Source: an uncultured Chloroflexota bacterium (GTDB lineage Bacteria > Chloroflexota > UBA11872 > VXNJ01). From it: 64,000 nucleotides of DNA. Made by a program: the position numbers and the translations under genes. The notes under the pieces were generated by a model. It saw only the letters and a program-made list of their open reading frames with translations. It did no database searches and was not told the origin of the DNA. The stretch is from NCBI GenBank assembly GCA_913043205.1, contig CAJWLF010000001.1:124001-188000 (forward strand). The letters run 5' to 3'. This document shows, in pieces, positions 8,952 to 17,888 of this stretch; position 1 is the stretch's first letter; every line of letters starts with the position of its first letter.

Positions 8952-10454
8952 ATGATGGTCATTGAAGTTCCCATTGATGCTGATGCTGACTACGTGTTGA
9001 GTCTGCTTAGACACAGCAACGAGTCATCGGTCTTGCTGATTGTAGGCTCCTACGGGTCGGCAATGACGTCTAGGGTTGAGCTGAATAGGCTTAGGTGGGA
9101 AATTCAGGAGAGGCCGAGAACAATAACCATTCATTCATATGATTCTACTGTTACGGCGATGGCGAGGGACTGTGGCTTCGATGTGGTTGGCGGCAGGTCG
9201 CCATTAGATAGGTTAGTTGCATATTTGGCTACACCATTTTTGCACAGTTACAAACTGATGGTGCCTCAAACGAGAAGTGTGCTGAATAGTCGTGGCTTGT
9301 TGCTAAGTGTAATAAAGGGTCCATTAGTGCTAGGTGTCGCAGTCGCCCTAATAATCGGACTCTATATTTCTATACTTTACCCCAGTGCGGAGATTTCAAT
9401 AATGGCAAATGGGCAGGAGAAAAGCTCAGGTTTTCGGGTGATTGCAGACCCTTCCACAGAGATTATTGGCCCCCAAAGAGAGGTTATCCCGGCGCGTGTT
9501 ATTGAAGTTACTCAGAGGGGCAGTCGCACTTCGGTGGCAACGGGGGAAAGAGTTGAACCTCTGACCAGGGCAACAGGGCGCGTGACATTGATAAATCCGA
9601 CCGCGGCTAAGGTGTTCGTTCCGAGAGGTACTGTGCTATCCAGTAAATCTGGGGTGCAGTTCGAGACGTCATCAGATGTGCTTGTTCCAGAGTCAAATAC
9701 TGACCAATCCAACCTGGTTGTCGACGGGGAAGTCGTTGTAGCAATCGCCGCCCAGGCAAAAGGCAACGTTGGAAACTTGTCTGTGGGTGAGATTGATAAA
9801 GTGCTTGGGCCGTTGCGATTTACTTTGTCCGTAAGACAAGAACAAGATCTTCGAGGTGGAAGCCAATCTACCAGGCGCTACGTATCGGAACAGGATACGA
9901 AATCGTTGTCGGCAACTTTAATGAATGAATTACTTGCTTTGGCTCGCAGTGATTTAGAATCCAAAATTTCTGACACAGAAATGATGCGATTTTGGCCTGA
10001 TCGCATCCAGGATCCTATTTTGACCCAGGAGAAATTTGACGAAATTGGTACCGGAAGGCATTTGCATACTAGTGTGACTCAAGAAGTGATTTTGAGAGCT
10101 ACTGTTATATCCATGCATGACATCGTTGAAGCGGCGATGATTAATTTGACTGACGCTGGCAGACTATCCCTGCTCTCGAATGAAATCGGATTAACTAATA
10201 TAGAGCTCGGCAGTGTTATGGGAGGGCGGGTGGCTGTGCGTTTTCGTGCTTCTGGACTCGTTGGGCCAGGAATCAATGAGTCGCAAATAGCTGAATCTTT
10301 ACGAGAACTATCGATTGATGAGGCCACATCCATGCTTAATCAAATTGATGGCATCGAAATAGTCGGCTTTAATTATTGGCCTAGATTTAGCAGTAACTTG
10401 CCTCGATGGGCGTCGCGAATTACTGTGATCGTTAACAACGATGTTGCAGGATAA
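8952..10454 (+). CDS. Membrane-anchored baseplate-J/gp47-like protein of unknown function
   Basis: A 500-residue protein. The N-terminal ~100 residues form an alpha/beta cytoplasmic region (IVGSYGSAM, ERPRTITIHSYDST, CGFDVVGG). One membrane segment follows (about 119-143), then a long extracytoplasmic part. That part contains a baseplate-J-like pattern: ATGRVTLINPTAAKVFVPRGT, FETSSDVLVP, then IAAQAKGNVGNLSVGEI. Standalone proteins of this kind occur in non-phage contexts in Chloroflexota and Actinobacteria; the function is unknown. Here it overlaps ruvX by 14 nt in a housekeeping operon, with no phage genes nearby. Confidence 0.6.
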   Translation: MMVIEVPIDADADYVLSLLRHSNESSVLLIVGSYGSAMTSRVELNRLRWEIQERPRTITIHSYDSTVTAMARDCGFDVVGGRSPLDRLVAYLATPFLHSYKLMVPQTRSVLNSRGLLLSVIKGPLVLGVAVALIIGLYISILYPSAEISIMANGQEKSSGFRVIADPSTEIIGPQREVIPARVIEVTQRGSRTSVATGERVEPLTRATGRVTLINPTAAKVFVPRGTVLSSKSGVQFETSSDVLVPESNTDQSNLVVDGEVVVAIAAQAKGNVGNLSVGEIDKVLGPLRFTLSVRQEQDLRGGSQSTRRYVSEQDTKSLSATLMNELLALARSDLESKISDTEMMRFWPDRIQDPILTQEKFDEIGTGRHLHTSVTQEVILRATVISMHDIVEAAMINLTDAGRLSLLSNEIGLTNIELGSVMGGRVAVRFRASGLVGPGINESQIAESLRELSIDEATSMLNQIDGIEIVGFNYWPRFSSNLPRWASRITVIVNNDVAG

Positions 10455-10857
10455 GTGCGTTGTGAGTGTAATACTGTCATTGGATATTGGTGAGCGACGA
10501 ATAGGCGTTGCAAGATGCGATCCATTAGGCATATTGGTTACACCCCTTGAAATAATGGTTAGGAATCATAAAGAGGCTGATTTAGGATCTATGTTGGATC
10601 TAATTGAGCGTGAAGACCCAAGTTTGATAGTGATTGGGCTGCCTTTAACCTTAACTGGTGAAGAAGGGCATCAAGCCTTAAAGGTTCGGGATGACGTTCG
10701 ATTTTTGTTGAGTGGATGTAAAACGAAAATTGTGTTTTGGGATGAACGATTTACGACGGCTGAGGCTGAACGAAGATTTGGCACTTATCGAGATAACGAT
10801 TCAATAGCTGCTGCGATACTTTTAGAGGATTATTTAGCATCTAGGGGTGATATCTGA
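10441..10857 (+). CDS. ruvX: RuvX/YqgF family, putative pre-16S rRNA nuclease
   Basis: A 138-residue RNase-H-fold protein. The YqgF family processes the 5' end of 16S rRNA and was earlier named a Holliday-junction resolvase. Motifs: LDIGERRIGVA near the N terminus, VIGLPLTLTGEEG in the middle, FWDERFTTAEAE, and the C-terminal NDSIAAAILLEDYL carrying an acidic residue. It overlaps the previous gene by 14 nt. A GTG at 10462 (with AGGA about 10 nt upstream) is an alternative start just before the conserved core. mltG follows after 8 nt, a common ruvX-mltG arrangement. Confidence 0.9.
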   Translation: MLQDKCVVSVILSLDIGERRIGVARCDPLGILVTPLEIMVRNHKEADLGSMLDLIEREDPSLIVIGLPLTLTGEEGHQALKVRDDVRFLLSGCKTKIVFWDERFTTAEAERRFGTYRDNDSIAAAILLEDYLASRGDI

Positions 10858-10865
10858 AAACTGAT

Positions 10866-11891
10866 TTGATAATCAATATTGTCCTAGTGGGATTTATGTC
10901 GATAGCTGCGTTTGTGTTTTTATCTTACTCTGCCCTTAGTCATATCTCGGTCCCTCCGCAGGATGTGGCATATGAGACACAAGTGTTTAGGGTTCGTTCT
11001 GGTGCTTCAGCATCTGAGATCGCATCCGATTTACGTAAGGCAGGACTTATACGCAATGAAATGATATTCAGGCTGGCGGTGGCTCGTAGAGATGTGCAGG
11101 ACAAATTGCAGCCGGGTGATTATTTGCTCAGGGCTGATATGTCGCTCAGTAAGATTGTGGATGAACTTCAAAGGGGGCGGGTTGAAGAGTTGACAGTCAC
11201 TGTGATTGAGGGCTGGCGCGCTGAGGAAATTGCGAATGCCCTTTCTGCGACCGGGCTGATATCGGCCGACGAATTTATGGCAGCGATCAAGGACGAGTCG
11301 CTTTGGCTCAAGTATGATTTCCTCCCTGAGGAAGGGTCAACACGTGGAGCCGAGGGATTTCTTTTTCCTGATACCTACAGAATAGGGATGCAAACTACGG
11401 CAACAGAGTTCGTTGAGAAAATGCTGGATAGGTTTGGCGAGATCTATACGCAACCAATGCGTTTGGCTGCTCGATCTCAGGAGCTTACTAATAAGGAAGT
11501 CGTCATCCTTGCGTCAATAGTGGAACGAGAAGCCCAATTGGATGATGAGCGTCCCCGAGTGGCAGCTGTATTTTTAAATCGGCTTAAGAAGGGAATGAAA
11601 CTTGAAGCTGACCCTACAGTCCAATACGCTGTTTCCGGAGAATCTAACGATGTATGGTGGAAGACAGGTTTGACGATGACTGACTTGGGTGTTGATTCTC
11701 CGTACAACACATATAAGTTTGCTGGGTTGCCCCCGGCACCTATTGCAAATCCCGGGGTTAGGTCGATAATTGCAGTGGTTCAGCCTGCTGTTACCGAGGA
11801 TCTGTTTTTTGTCGCTCGTGGGGATGGCAGTCATGCTTTTTCGAAGACGCTAGAAGAACACCAAAGGAATGTTGACAGGTATGTTAAATAA
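10866..11891 (+). CDS. mltG: Endolytic murein transglycosylase MltG
   Basis: A 341-residue YceG-family protein. It has one N-terminal membrane segment (about 3-25), a LysM-like region (about 40-105) and a catalytic domain with the conserved glutamate in ILASIVEREAQ (Glu220, close to E. coli Glu218). Further family motifs are GFLFPDTYR, RLKKGMKLEADPTVQYA and SPYNTYKFAGLPPAPIANPG. It cleaves nascent peptidoglycan glycan strands at the membrane. The start is TTG at 10866, 8 nt after ruvX; no better in-frame start is visible. Its end overlaps the start of the M24 peptidase. Confidence 0.93.
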   Translation: MIINIVLVGFMSIAAFVFLSYSALSHISVPPQDVAYETQVFRVRSGASASEIASDLRKAGLIRNEMIFRLAVARRDVQDKLQPGDYLLRADMSLSKIVDELQRGRVEELTVTVIEGWRAEEIANALSATGLISADEFMAAIKDESLWLKYDFLPEEGSTRGAEGFLFPDTYRIGMQTTATEFVEKMLDRFGEIYTQPMRLAARSQELTNKEVVILASIVEREAQLDDERPRVAAVFLNRLKKGMKLEADPTVQYAVSGESNDVWWKTGLTMTDLGVDSPYNTYKFAGLPPAPIANPGVRSIIAVVQPAVTEDLFFVARGDGSHAFSKTLEEHQRNVDRYVK

Positions 11892-12948
11892 GAAGATACA
11901 TCGTAGATTAGACATGCTGCGCGGACACATGACTGAATTACATATAGAATGTGTCTTAGTAACAACGGCAGCTAACCGAAGATACTTGAGTGGGTTCACT
12001 GGCTCTGCTGGAGCATTGTTGATAACCGCAGATAGACAAATGTTTATTACTGATGGTCGCTACAAAAGTCAGGGTTCTATTGAGGCCGTGGGCTTCGAGT
12101 TGATTATTCACTCCGGTCCGATACTTAGAGAGATAGTGGACACAATAGATCACATAGGGGTTGATCGTATTGGTGTCGATCCCGATCACATTAACGTCAC
12201 TCAATATCGATTTCTTAAATCGAGCCTAAACAAAAAGGTGACTCTGGTAGACACGTGTTCGTTGGTCGAAAATATGCGCCTAACAAAAGATGAGCATGAA
12301 TTGGAGGCAATGAGGTCTGCAATAGAAATAGCTGACAATGTTATGCAGTTTGCGTTTGATCAAATTAGTCGATCGAGTTTGACGGAAAAAGAACTGGCTT
12401 TGGCTATCGATAGGGAGTTTAGATTGCATAGTGACGGACCCGCTTTTCCACTTATTGTTGCTAGTGGATTGAATTCGGCAAAACCGCATCACTTTCCCAG
12501 TGATGCTCCTATTGTTGAGGATCGGCCTCTTGTTATAGATATAGGAGCTTCGGTACAAGGTTATTGTTCGGATATTACGAGGACATTCTGCCCCGGTGGA
12601 TCATCTAAGTTTGATACTGTGTACAGTGTTGTGTTGGAGGCTAATGCTGCTGGTATATCAGCAGTTAAGCATGGTGCTGATTGTCAACAGGTTGATCGTG
12701 CTGCGAGGGATATTATTGATGATGCAGGGTATGGTGAATTCTTTGGTCATGGTTTGGGGCATGGTGTCGGGTTGGAGATTCATGAGTCACCGAGACTGTC
12801 TATGATGTCGGATGATGTTCTTTTGGAAGGAACAGTTCACTCAATAGAACCTGGCATATACTTGCCTGATTGGGGTGGGGTCAGAATTGAAGATTTAGTG
12901 CTGGTTACAAGAAATGGATCAGAAGTACTAACGCAGGCGATAAAATGA
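11881..12948 (+). CDS. M24-family aminopeptidase (Xaa-Pro aminopeptidase type)
   Basis: About 355 residues with a creatinase-like N-terminal domain (TTAANRRYLSGFTGSAG; LFITDGRY-type segment) and a pita-bread metallopeptidase domain. Dinuclear metal ligands are visible: Asp in VIDIGASVQGYCSDITRTF, His in HGLGHGVGLEIHESP, Glu in HSIEPGIYLP and Glu in GVRIEDLVLVT. It would remove N-terminal residues preceding proline. In many bacteria this gene sits just upstream of efp, as here. An ATG at 11869 is also in frame, but the AAGGA element is better spaced for 11881. Confidence 0.9.
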   Translation: MLNKKIHRRLDMLRGHMTELHIECVLVTTAANRRYLSGFTGSAGALLITADRQMFITDGRYKSQGSIEAVGFELIIHSGPILREIVDTIDHIGVDRIGVDPDHINVTQYRFLKSSLNKKVTLVDTCSLVENMRLTKDEHELEAMRSAIEIADNVMQFAFDQISRSSLTEKELALAIDREFRLHSDGPAFPLIVASGLNSAKPHHFPSDAPIVEDRPLVIDIGASVQGYCSDITRTFCPGGSSKFDTVYSVVLEANAAGISAVKHGADCQQVDRAARDIIDDAGYGEFFGHGLGHGVGLEIHESPRLSMMSDDVLLEGTVHSIEPGIYLPDWGGVRIEDLVLVTRNGSEVLTQAIK

Positions 12949-12996
12949 CAGCCTGTTACACAAACCTTGCTTAAGGGTTTAAGGAGCTAATTTAAG

Positions 12997-13560
12997 GTGC
13001 TATCGGCAAATGAGGTTCGCGCTGGGATGATTCTTGATGTAGATGGCAAAACTGTTGAGGTCCTCACTGCCCAACATCAGAAAATCGGTAGGGGAGGGGC
13101 CAAATTGAGTGTAAAGCTCAGAGATGTTGGTAGTGGTGCTTCGACTGATCAAACTTTTTCTGCCACTAAAAGATTTAAAAGGATTCCGACGAATACCCAA
13201 AAGGTACAGTATTTATACGATGACGCAGGTGGATACCATTTTATGGATATGGAAAGCTTTGACGAACTTACTCTTGCTAGAGATGTTATTGGCAAAAATA
13301 GTGCGTATTTGTCAGATGGATTAATTATTGACCTGGTTAACGCTGGATCTCAATTGTTATCTATAAAATTACCTCCGTCAGTGGAGTTAAAAGTCGTCGA
13401 AGCAGAACCTGGCCATCGGGGGGATACGGCTGGGTCTGCGACGAAATCTGTTCGATTAAATACGGGTGTGACAATTCAGGCACCATTATTCGTTGAAGTC
13501 GGGGAAATCGTTCGTGTGAGTACAGCTACGGGCGAATATCAAGAACGGGTGTCCGGATGA
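12997..13560 (+). CDS. efp: Elongation factor P (tip residue Arg32)
   Basis: A 187-residue, three-domain EF-P. It binds the ribosome between the P and E sites and relieves stalling at polyproline. The N-terminal KOW-like domain (MLSANEVRAGMILDVDGKTVEVL) and the C-terminal OB domain (TGVTIQAPLFVEVGEIVRVSTATGEYQERV) are clear. The tip loop reads HQKIGRGGAK, so the position usually modified carries Arg32 rather than Lys, and the usual KPG is KIG. Start is GTG with AAGGAG at 12981-12986, 10 nt upstream. It overlaps the next gene by ATGA. Confidence 0.94.
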   Translation: MLSANEVRAGMILDVDGKTVEVLTAQHQKIGRGGAKLSVKLRDVGSGASTDQTFSATKRFKRIPTNTQKVQYLYDDAGGYHFMDMESFDELTLARDVIGKNSAYLSDGLIIDLVNAGSQLLSIKLPPSVELKVVEAEPGHRGDTAGSATKSVRLNTGVTIQAPLFVEVGEIVRVSTATGEYQERVSG

Positions 13561-14015
13561 ACACCGAGGTTTCTCTGGAGGACTGGCGCCAATTTCTCGA
13601 TCAGTACCTAAATGAACTGATAGAAACTGCAGAAAAAGAAGGGTTGTGTGAGGTGGAGGTCAGAGTAGGTAACAAAGCCTTAGCGATCCGTATGGGACAA
13701 CCTGTAGAAGATGATCTAACACTTCCTGCTGGACACGCTGAATCAACTATTATCGAAGATGAGGCAGCGAGTCTTGTGAGAGTTAAGTCTGGCCACGTAG
13801 GGACGTTTTACCGAGCGGCTGACACAAACTCGCCGCCTGCGGCTGAGGTCGGGATAGCCTTGGACAAAGGTGTAACGTTAGGTTTCGTTGAATCCTTAGA
13901 CGTATGGCATCAAATCACTAGCGAATCTGCTGGGGTATTGAGACAGTTTTTGATTGAGGATGGTCAAATTGTTGAATACGGTCAAGTCATAGCGATAATC
14001 GATGCCACCGTCTAA
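13557..14015 (+). CDS. BCCP-like biotin/lipoyl-domain protein lacking the biotinyl lysine
   Basis: A 152-residue protein with the layout of AccB, the biotin carboxyl carrier of acetyl-CoA carboxylase. An N-terminal helical region (about 1-50) is followed by a biotinyl-like domain (74-150) with VGTFYRAADTNSPPAAEVG, KGVTLGFVE and EDGQIVEYGQVIAII. The biotin-acceptor motif EAMKLMNEI is ESLDVWHQI (112-120), so Asp115 replaces the biotinylated Lys and Met-Lys-Met is gone. It overlaps efp by ATGA, in the place where accB normally sits. It cannot carry biotin as read. A regulatory role like that of plant BADC proteins is a hypothesis. Confidence 0.75.
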   Translation: MNTEVSLEDWRQFLDQYLNELIETAEKEGLCEVEVRVGNKALAIRMGQPVEDDLTLPAGHAESTIIEDEAASLVRVKSGHVGTFYRAADTNSPPAAEVGIALDKGVTLGFVESLDVWHQITSESAGVLRQFLIEDGQIVEYGQVIAIIDATV

Positions 14016-14938
14016 TTATTGGATCTGCGCGCATTGATTATTTTCGCTACTGAATTGGGCAGCTTCCGTTCTCTCCAGTCGTCCCAAGTGACTAGAAGTT
14101 GGCTAGCGGTAAAGATAGAAGAATATGTTCCTACTACTATTCCAATTAGTAACGCTAACACGAACTCGCGTATCGTGGGCCCGCCCAATATCAGCAGGGC
14201 GGTTAATACGAATATAGCGGTAAGCGATGTGTTCAGTGAGCGATCAAGGGTCTGGTTGAGACTGTAGTTTACTACTGCTGAAAAAGGCGCCTTGTTGTAA
14301 TTCGATCTGTTTTCTCTAATTCTGTCGAATACGACAATAGTGTCATGTACCGAGAATCCTACTACGGTAAGAACTGCAGTTACGAACATGGAATCCACAG
14401 ATATACCAGCTAGAATCCCTAATAGTGAAAAGCTGCCGAGTAGGATAAGTGTGTCGTGCACTAACGCGACTATTGCTGCAATGCCAAACAGTACCGGATT
14501 GTCCACGTTGCGAAAACTCCAAGTTACGTATAGGAGTATGGCTATTGAAGCTACTACAATTGCAAGGATAGCGTTTCTTGTTAATTCGGCTCCCACCACT
14601 GGACCGACACTACTGAAGGATAAAAGGGTAGATTCTGGCGACAACTCCACGATTTTTTCAACTAGGGATTCCTTTTCTGCCAATTCCAGCTCAGTGGTTC
14701 TTATGAGAAAAGTGGAGTCTGCGCCTGTCTGTATTGAATACTGTTCCAAGTTCGCTTTGGCAAGAATTCTGTCTAGTGTATTGGGTTCACTGTTAGGGAT
14801 GTGCATTCTCAATAGTGACCCGCTTGTGAAGTCTATTCCAAGAACTAGTCCTCTGGTAGCTAACATTAATATTGATGCTATGACTAGTGTGAAAGACAGA
14901 TAAAAATATCGTTGCCTATGACTTATGATGTTAAACAT
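14012..14938 (-). CDS. secF: Protein translocase subunit SecF
   Basis: A 308-residue RND-type membrane protein. It has an N-terminal membrane segment, a periplasmic loop with the FTSGSLLRM motif, and five C-terminal membrane segments including TVVGFSVHDTIVVFDRIRENR and LNQTLDRSLNTSLT. With SecD it uses the proton-motive force to assist export through SecYEG. It overlaps the end of secD by 8 nt, so the two are co-transcribed. It converges with the BCCP-like gene: the stop codons overlap at 14012-14015. Confidence 0.94.
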   Translation of the reverse strand: MFNIISHRQRYFYLSFTLVIASILMLATRGLVLGIDFTSGSLLRMHIPNSEPNTLDRILAKANLEQYSIQTGADSTFLIRTTELELAEKESLVEKIVELSPESTLLSFSSVGPVVGAELTRNAILAIVVASIAILLYVTWSFRNVDNPVLFGIAAIVALVHDTLILLGSFSLLGILAGISVDSMFVTAVLTVVGFSVHDTIVVFDRIRENRSNYNKAPFSAVVNYSLNQTLDRSLNTSLTAIFVLTALLILGGPTIREFVLALLIGIVVGTYSSIFTASQLLVTWDDWRERKLPNSVAKIINARRSNN

Positions 14939-16295
14939 CGGATTGAGTAAATTCTGACTTGGGTTTGTATTGGAAACCTAAAATATCGCGGCTGCTTCCC
15001 CTGCTCAGATGAACGATCAATAACATTATGGTGCGACTCACGGTTATCGCTGAGAACATACTTAAAAGGACCCCAATTGCAAGAGTCAAAGCGAAACCTT
15101 TTACTATCCCGGTCCCGAATTGCCAAAGAACGAAGCAGGTGATTAGGGTCGAAATATTTGAGTCTCGGATTGAGTTCCAGGCCCGCTTGAACCCTAGGTC
15201 GACTGATCTTGCGAGGCTTTGACCGTTTCGTATTTCCTCCTTAACTCGTTCAAAAATCAGTATATTGGCGTCTACGGCCATTCCTACAGAAAGAATAAAT
15301 CCTGCTATGCCTGATAGGGTTATCGTTATTGGGATAATCTTGAACACAGCGAATACAAAAAGTGTGTATGTAACGAGAGCAATGCTAGCGACTAATCCTG
15401 GGACCCTGTAATAAAGAACCATGAATATTGCTACTAGTCCGAACCCTACAAATCCGGCCGTAATACTCTTGTCGAGAGACTCTTTCCCAAGTGTTGGTCC
15501 GACTGTAACATTTTGTATGACTTTTAGTGGTACTGGAAGAGCCCCGTAGCGGAGCTGGATGGCTACCGCTCGTGCTTCTTCTGCACTGAAAGAACCACTA
15601 ATTTGTCCTTGGTTGGATATACGCGCTTGGATCGATGCGGTCTGTATAACAGTTCCGTCTACGGCTATGGATAGATATTTCCCTAGATTACTCCCAGTGT
15701 AATCAGCAAAACGATTAGCGGCATCAGGTTTAAGTTCAAATGCTACGATAGGATTGCCTACCTGATCAAAAGCTAAGCTGGCATCTTTGAGATCTGCTCC
15801 GGACAGTACGTCTTCTAGATCTTCTTGCCATAGTGCCAAGGGCATACCTACTGGAATAGGCGTATTGCCTGAACCTACAATAGATAAGTGGCCCGTTTGG
15901 CGAAATAACTTGATTGCGTCATCTGGCCGGTCTATGCCGGGCAATTCCACTATTAGACGATCATCTCCTTCTCGTTGAATTACTGGTTCTGATACCCCTA
16001 ATGCGTTCACCCGGTTTTCAATAATAGCTAAAGCAGCCTCCATGGATTCTGCATCTACTGTCTTACCTGGAGGCATGTCTGCTTGTAGCACTACATGAAG
16101 ACCGCCCTGCAGATCTAGGCCCTGTTTGAATTTTAGTTCGCTGAAGTCTCGTGAGCCGGATTCAACAGGGAAGCCGGGTGTGTTTGGTATGGCAATGTAC
16201 AGAGCCAACATAGCAAGCGCGAATATTAGGGTTAGAGAGGTGAATAGTCTTTGTTTGCGCAGAAGGATAATCCTAGATTTGTAAGCAGTTGACAA
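14931..16295 (-). CDS. secD: Protein translocase subunit SecD
   Basis: A 454-residue RND-type translocase subunit, shorter than the E. coli protein as is usual outside Proteobacteria. Visible: one N-terminal membrane segment, KFKQGLDLQGGLHVVLQAD, the periplasmic P1 region (NRVNALGVSEPVIQREGDDRLIVELPG), then GFILSVGMAVDANILIFERVKEE and DSNISTLITC in the membrane half. The only plausible in-frame start is TTG at 16295, with a weak ribosome site. It partners secF directly downstream; secG is elsewhere in the window (36319-36612). Confidence 0.95.
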   Translation of the reverse strand: MSTAYKSRIILLRKQRLFTSLTLIFALAMLALYIAIPNTPGFPVESGSRDFSELKFKQGLDLQGGLHVVLQADMPPGKTVDAESMEAALAIIENRVNALGVSEPVIQREGDDRLIVELPGIDRPDDAIKLFRQTGHLSIVGSGNTPIPVGMPLALWQEDLEDVLSGADLKDASLAFDQVGNPIVAFELKPDAANRFADYTGSNLGKYLSIAVDGTVIQTASIQARISNQGQISGSFSAEEARAVAIQLRYGALPVPLKVIQNVTVGPTLGKESLDKSITAGFVGFGLVAIFMVLYYRVPGLVASIALVTYTLFVFAVFKIIPITITLSGIAGFILSVGMAVDANILIFERVKEEIRNGQSLARSVDLGFKRAWNSIRDSNISTLITCFVLWQFGTGIVKGFALTLAIGVLLSMFSAITVSRTIMLLIVHLSRGSSRDILGFQYKPKSEFTQSDV

Positions 16296-16329
16296 TACAC
16301 ATATTACTAAGTGTGTTCGATTGTCGATA

Positions 16330-16686
16330 TCATGTCGTTACTAAGACTCTGCCTGCTTTTACCTTAACCTTGGCTGTGGCTACCCGTTGGGTTTCGTCAA
16401 AAACGCTATGCCCTGATTCCAGATCGAAATCCCACCCATGCCAGGGGCACTGGATAACTTCCTTGTCTCGGCGGTAAATCAAATTGCCCACTTTGCAGGA
16501 AACGGTGTTCCCAGTTAGCGTGCCAGCGGAAAGCCTTGCTCCTTGGTGAGGGCATGTATCTCTAACGGCAAAGAATCCATGATCGTTGCGGGCTATAGCA
16601 TATGCGCGCCCATTTAACTCCACTCGCCGAATACTATCTACGGGAAACTCTGCAGCGTTCCCTATGTCATGTTCGGTCGAAGTCAT
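16330..16686 (-). CDS. Rieske [2Fe-2S] ferredoxin-like protein
   Basis: A 118-residue single-domain Rieske protein. Cluster ligands are Cys45/His47 (CPHQGA) and Cys80/His83 ([13 protein letters not shown]). The 32-residue gap between the two pairs is longer than in classic Rieske ferredoxins, but this spacing with a [15 protein letters not shown] stretch is familiar from a soluble subfamily found with amidohydrolases. The gene overlaps the upstream amidohydrolase gene by 20 nt. It probably carries electrons for an oxygenase or hydrolase-linked degradation step; no oxygenase alpha subunit is adjacent. Confidence 0.85.
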   Translation of the reverse strand: MTSTEHDIGNAAEFPVDSIRRVELNGRAYAIARNDHGFFAVRDTCPHQGARLSAGTLTGNTVSCKVGNLIYRRDKEVIQCPWHGWDFDLESGHSVFDETQRVATAKVKVKAGRVLVTT

Positions 16687-17767
16687 AAAAGTCCAGTGCC
16701 GTTCTGTGCATGATGTTTTCCCGCAGATCTCCTCTTATCACTGTTGGTATCGATCTGTCAGGGGAGTCAAAATCCCAATGCGGGTAATCGGTAGCGAACA
16801 TAAGAAAGTCTTCACTACCGATCATTTCTATGATTTGCAGCAAATGCTCAGGGTGTTCTGGCTCTTCCATAGGTTGGGTAGTGGCGCGGAAATGTTGACG
16901 AATGTACTCACTTGGATATTTTTTCAGCCATGGTACTTCTTGGCGGAGCCCCCTGTAATTTTTGTCGAGCCTCCACATAAGAGGTGGCAGCCAAGCAAAT
17001 CCACCTTCCACTAGGGCAACTTTCAAATCTGGTAGTGATTCAAACAGTCCTTCACAGACCATGCTGATTACTTGTGACTCAAAAGCCTGAGCCATTCCTG
17101 TGTGATCTTCAATGTAATATGATGGCCAACCTACACCAGTGATGGGAGTTCCTCCGCCTCCAAAATGAATTCCTACTGGGAGACCTACATCAACAGCCGC
17201 TTTAAAAATGGGCAAAAATTCCCGGCGTCCATAGGGCGAATGTGATCTGACCAATAATAGTACCTGTATGAATCTAGGATCCTGTGCTGCACGCCTTATC
17301 TCATCTGCAGCTGAGTTAGGGTCTTGTATGTTTACGACAATGGAGCTTCGATATCTCGGGTCGGCGTCAAGCCACGTGGCTGCGGTCCATTCGTTTACTG
17401 CTCTAGCTAGTGCATTAGACAGGTCTATATTTCGTATCAATGAATGAAAATATAGAGAGTTCAATATTGCGAAATCGATGTTCCAAGTGTCGAGTAGTTG
17501 CTTTGAAGCAAATTCCGGGTCGGTTCCTGGTACACCCTTTGGGGGATAGGCATCTCTTCTTGCAGCGTTGGCATACATTTTGGGGTAAATGGATCCCGGA
17601 GGGCCTGTGAAGCCGGATTGTTTGACATACTGCTTCCATCTGGAAGACATAAATGGAGTGAGGTCAAATATGCTTGCGGGGTAGTGGTGTATGTCTGCGT
17701 CTATCAACATTAAGTGGGACTTGTTAATTCCTTCAGTGCCTATATGTGGTTTTGGTGCTACTGCCAT
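16667..17767 (-). CDS. Amidohydrolase-2 family metal-dependent hydrolase (ACMSD-like)
   Basis: A 366-residue TIM-barrel protein of the amidohydrolase_2 family, which includes decarboxylases and lactonases acting on aromatic or cyclic acids. Metal-site motifs: IDADIHHYP near residue 22, VGIHFGGGG (His), [15 protein letters not shown] and the C-terminal [14 protein letters not shown] (Asp). A substrate cannot be named. Overlap with the Rieske gene suggests a shared catabolic step, a pairing I regard as typical of marine SAR202-like genomes (inference). Confidence 0.82.
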   Translation of the reverse strand: MAVAPKPHIGTEGINKSHLMLIDADIHHYPASIFDLTPFMSSRWKQYVKQSGFTGPPGSIYPKMYANAARRDAYPPKGVPGTDPEFASKQLLDTWNIDFAILNSLYFHSLIRNIDLSNALARAVNEWTAATWLDADPRYRSSIVVNIQDPNSAADEIRRAAQDPRFIQVLLLVRSHSPYGRREFLPIFKAAVDVGLPVGIHFGGGGTPITGVGWPSYYIEDHTGMAQAFESQVISMVCEGLFESLPDLKVALVEGGFAWLPPLMWRLDKNYRGLRQEVPWLKKYPSEYIRQHFRATTQPMEEPEHPEHLLQIIEMIGSEDFLMFATDYPHWDFDSPDRSIPTVIRGDLRENIMHRTALDFYDFDRT

Positions 17768-17888
17768 TTGTGAATCCTCTCACTCGTCTACTCAACAGCC
17801 ATCAGCGCGATTGTTGTGTACTTTACCCTATCTATGACCTCTGCGCTGCACCAGTATAGTTTTGCGTTTCACTGATTTGTTAACGGGG

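Noticed and set aside
8952-10454. Prophage remnant suggested by the baseplate-J-like domain
   Set aside because: No capsid, terminase, integrase or other tail genes occur nearby, and both neighbours are housekeeping genes.
14340-14903. 187-residue plus-strand ORF
   Set aside because: It lies fully antisense to secF, whose translation matches a well-known family; composition is Ser/Thr-rich as expected for a shadow frame.
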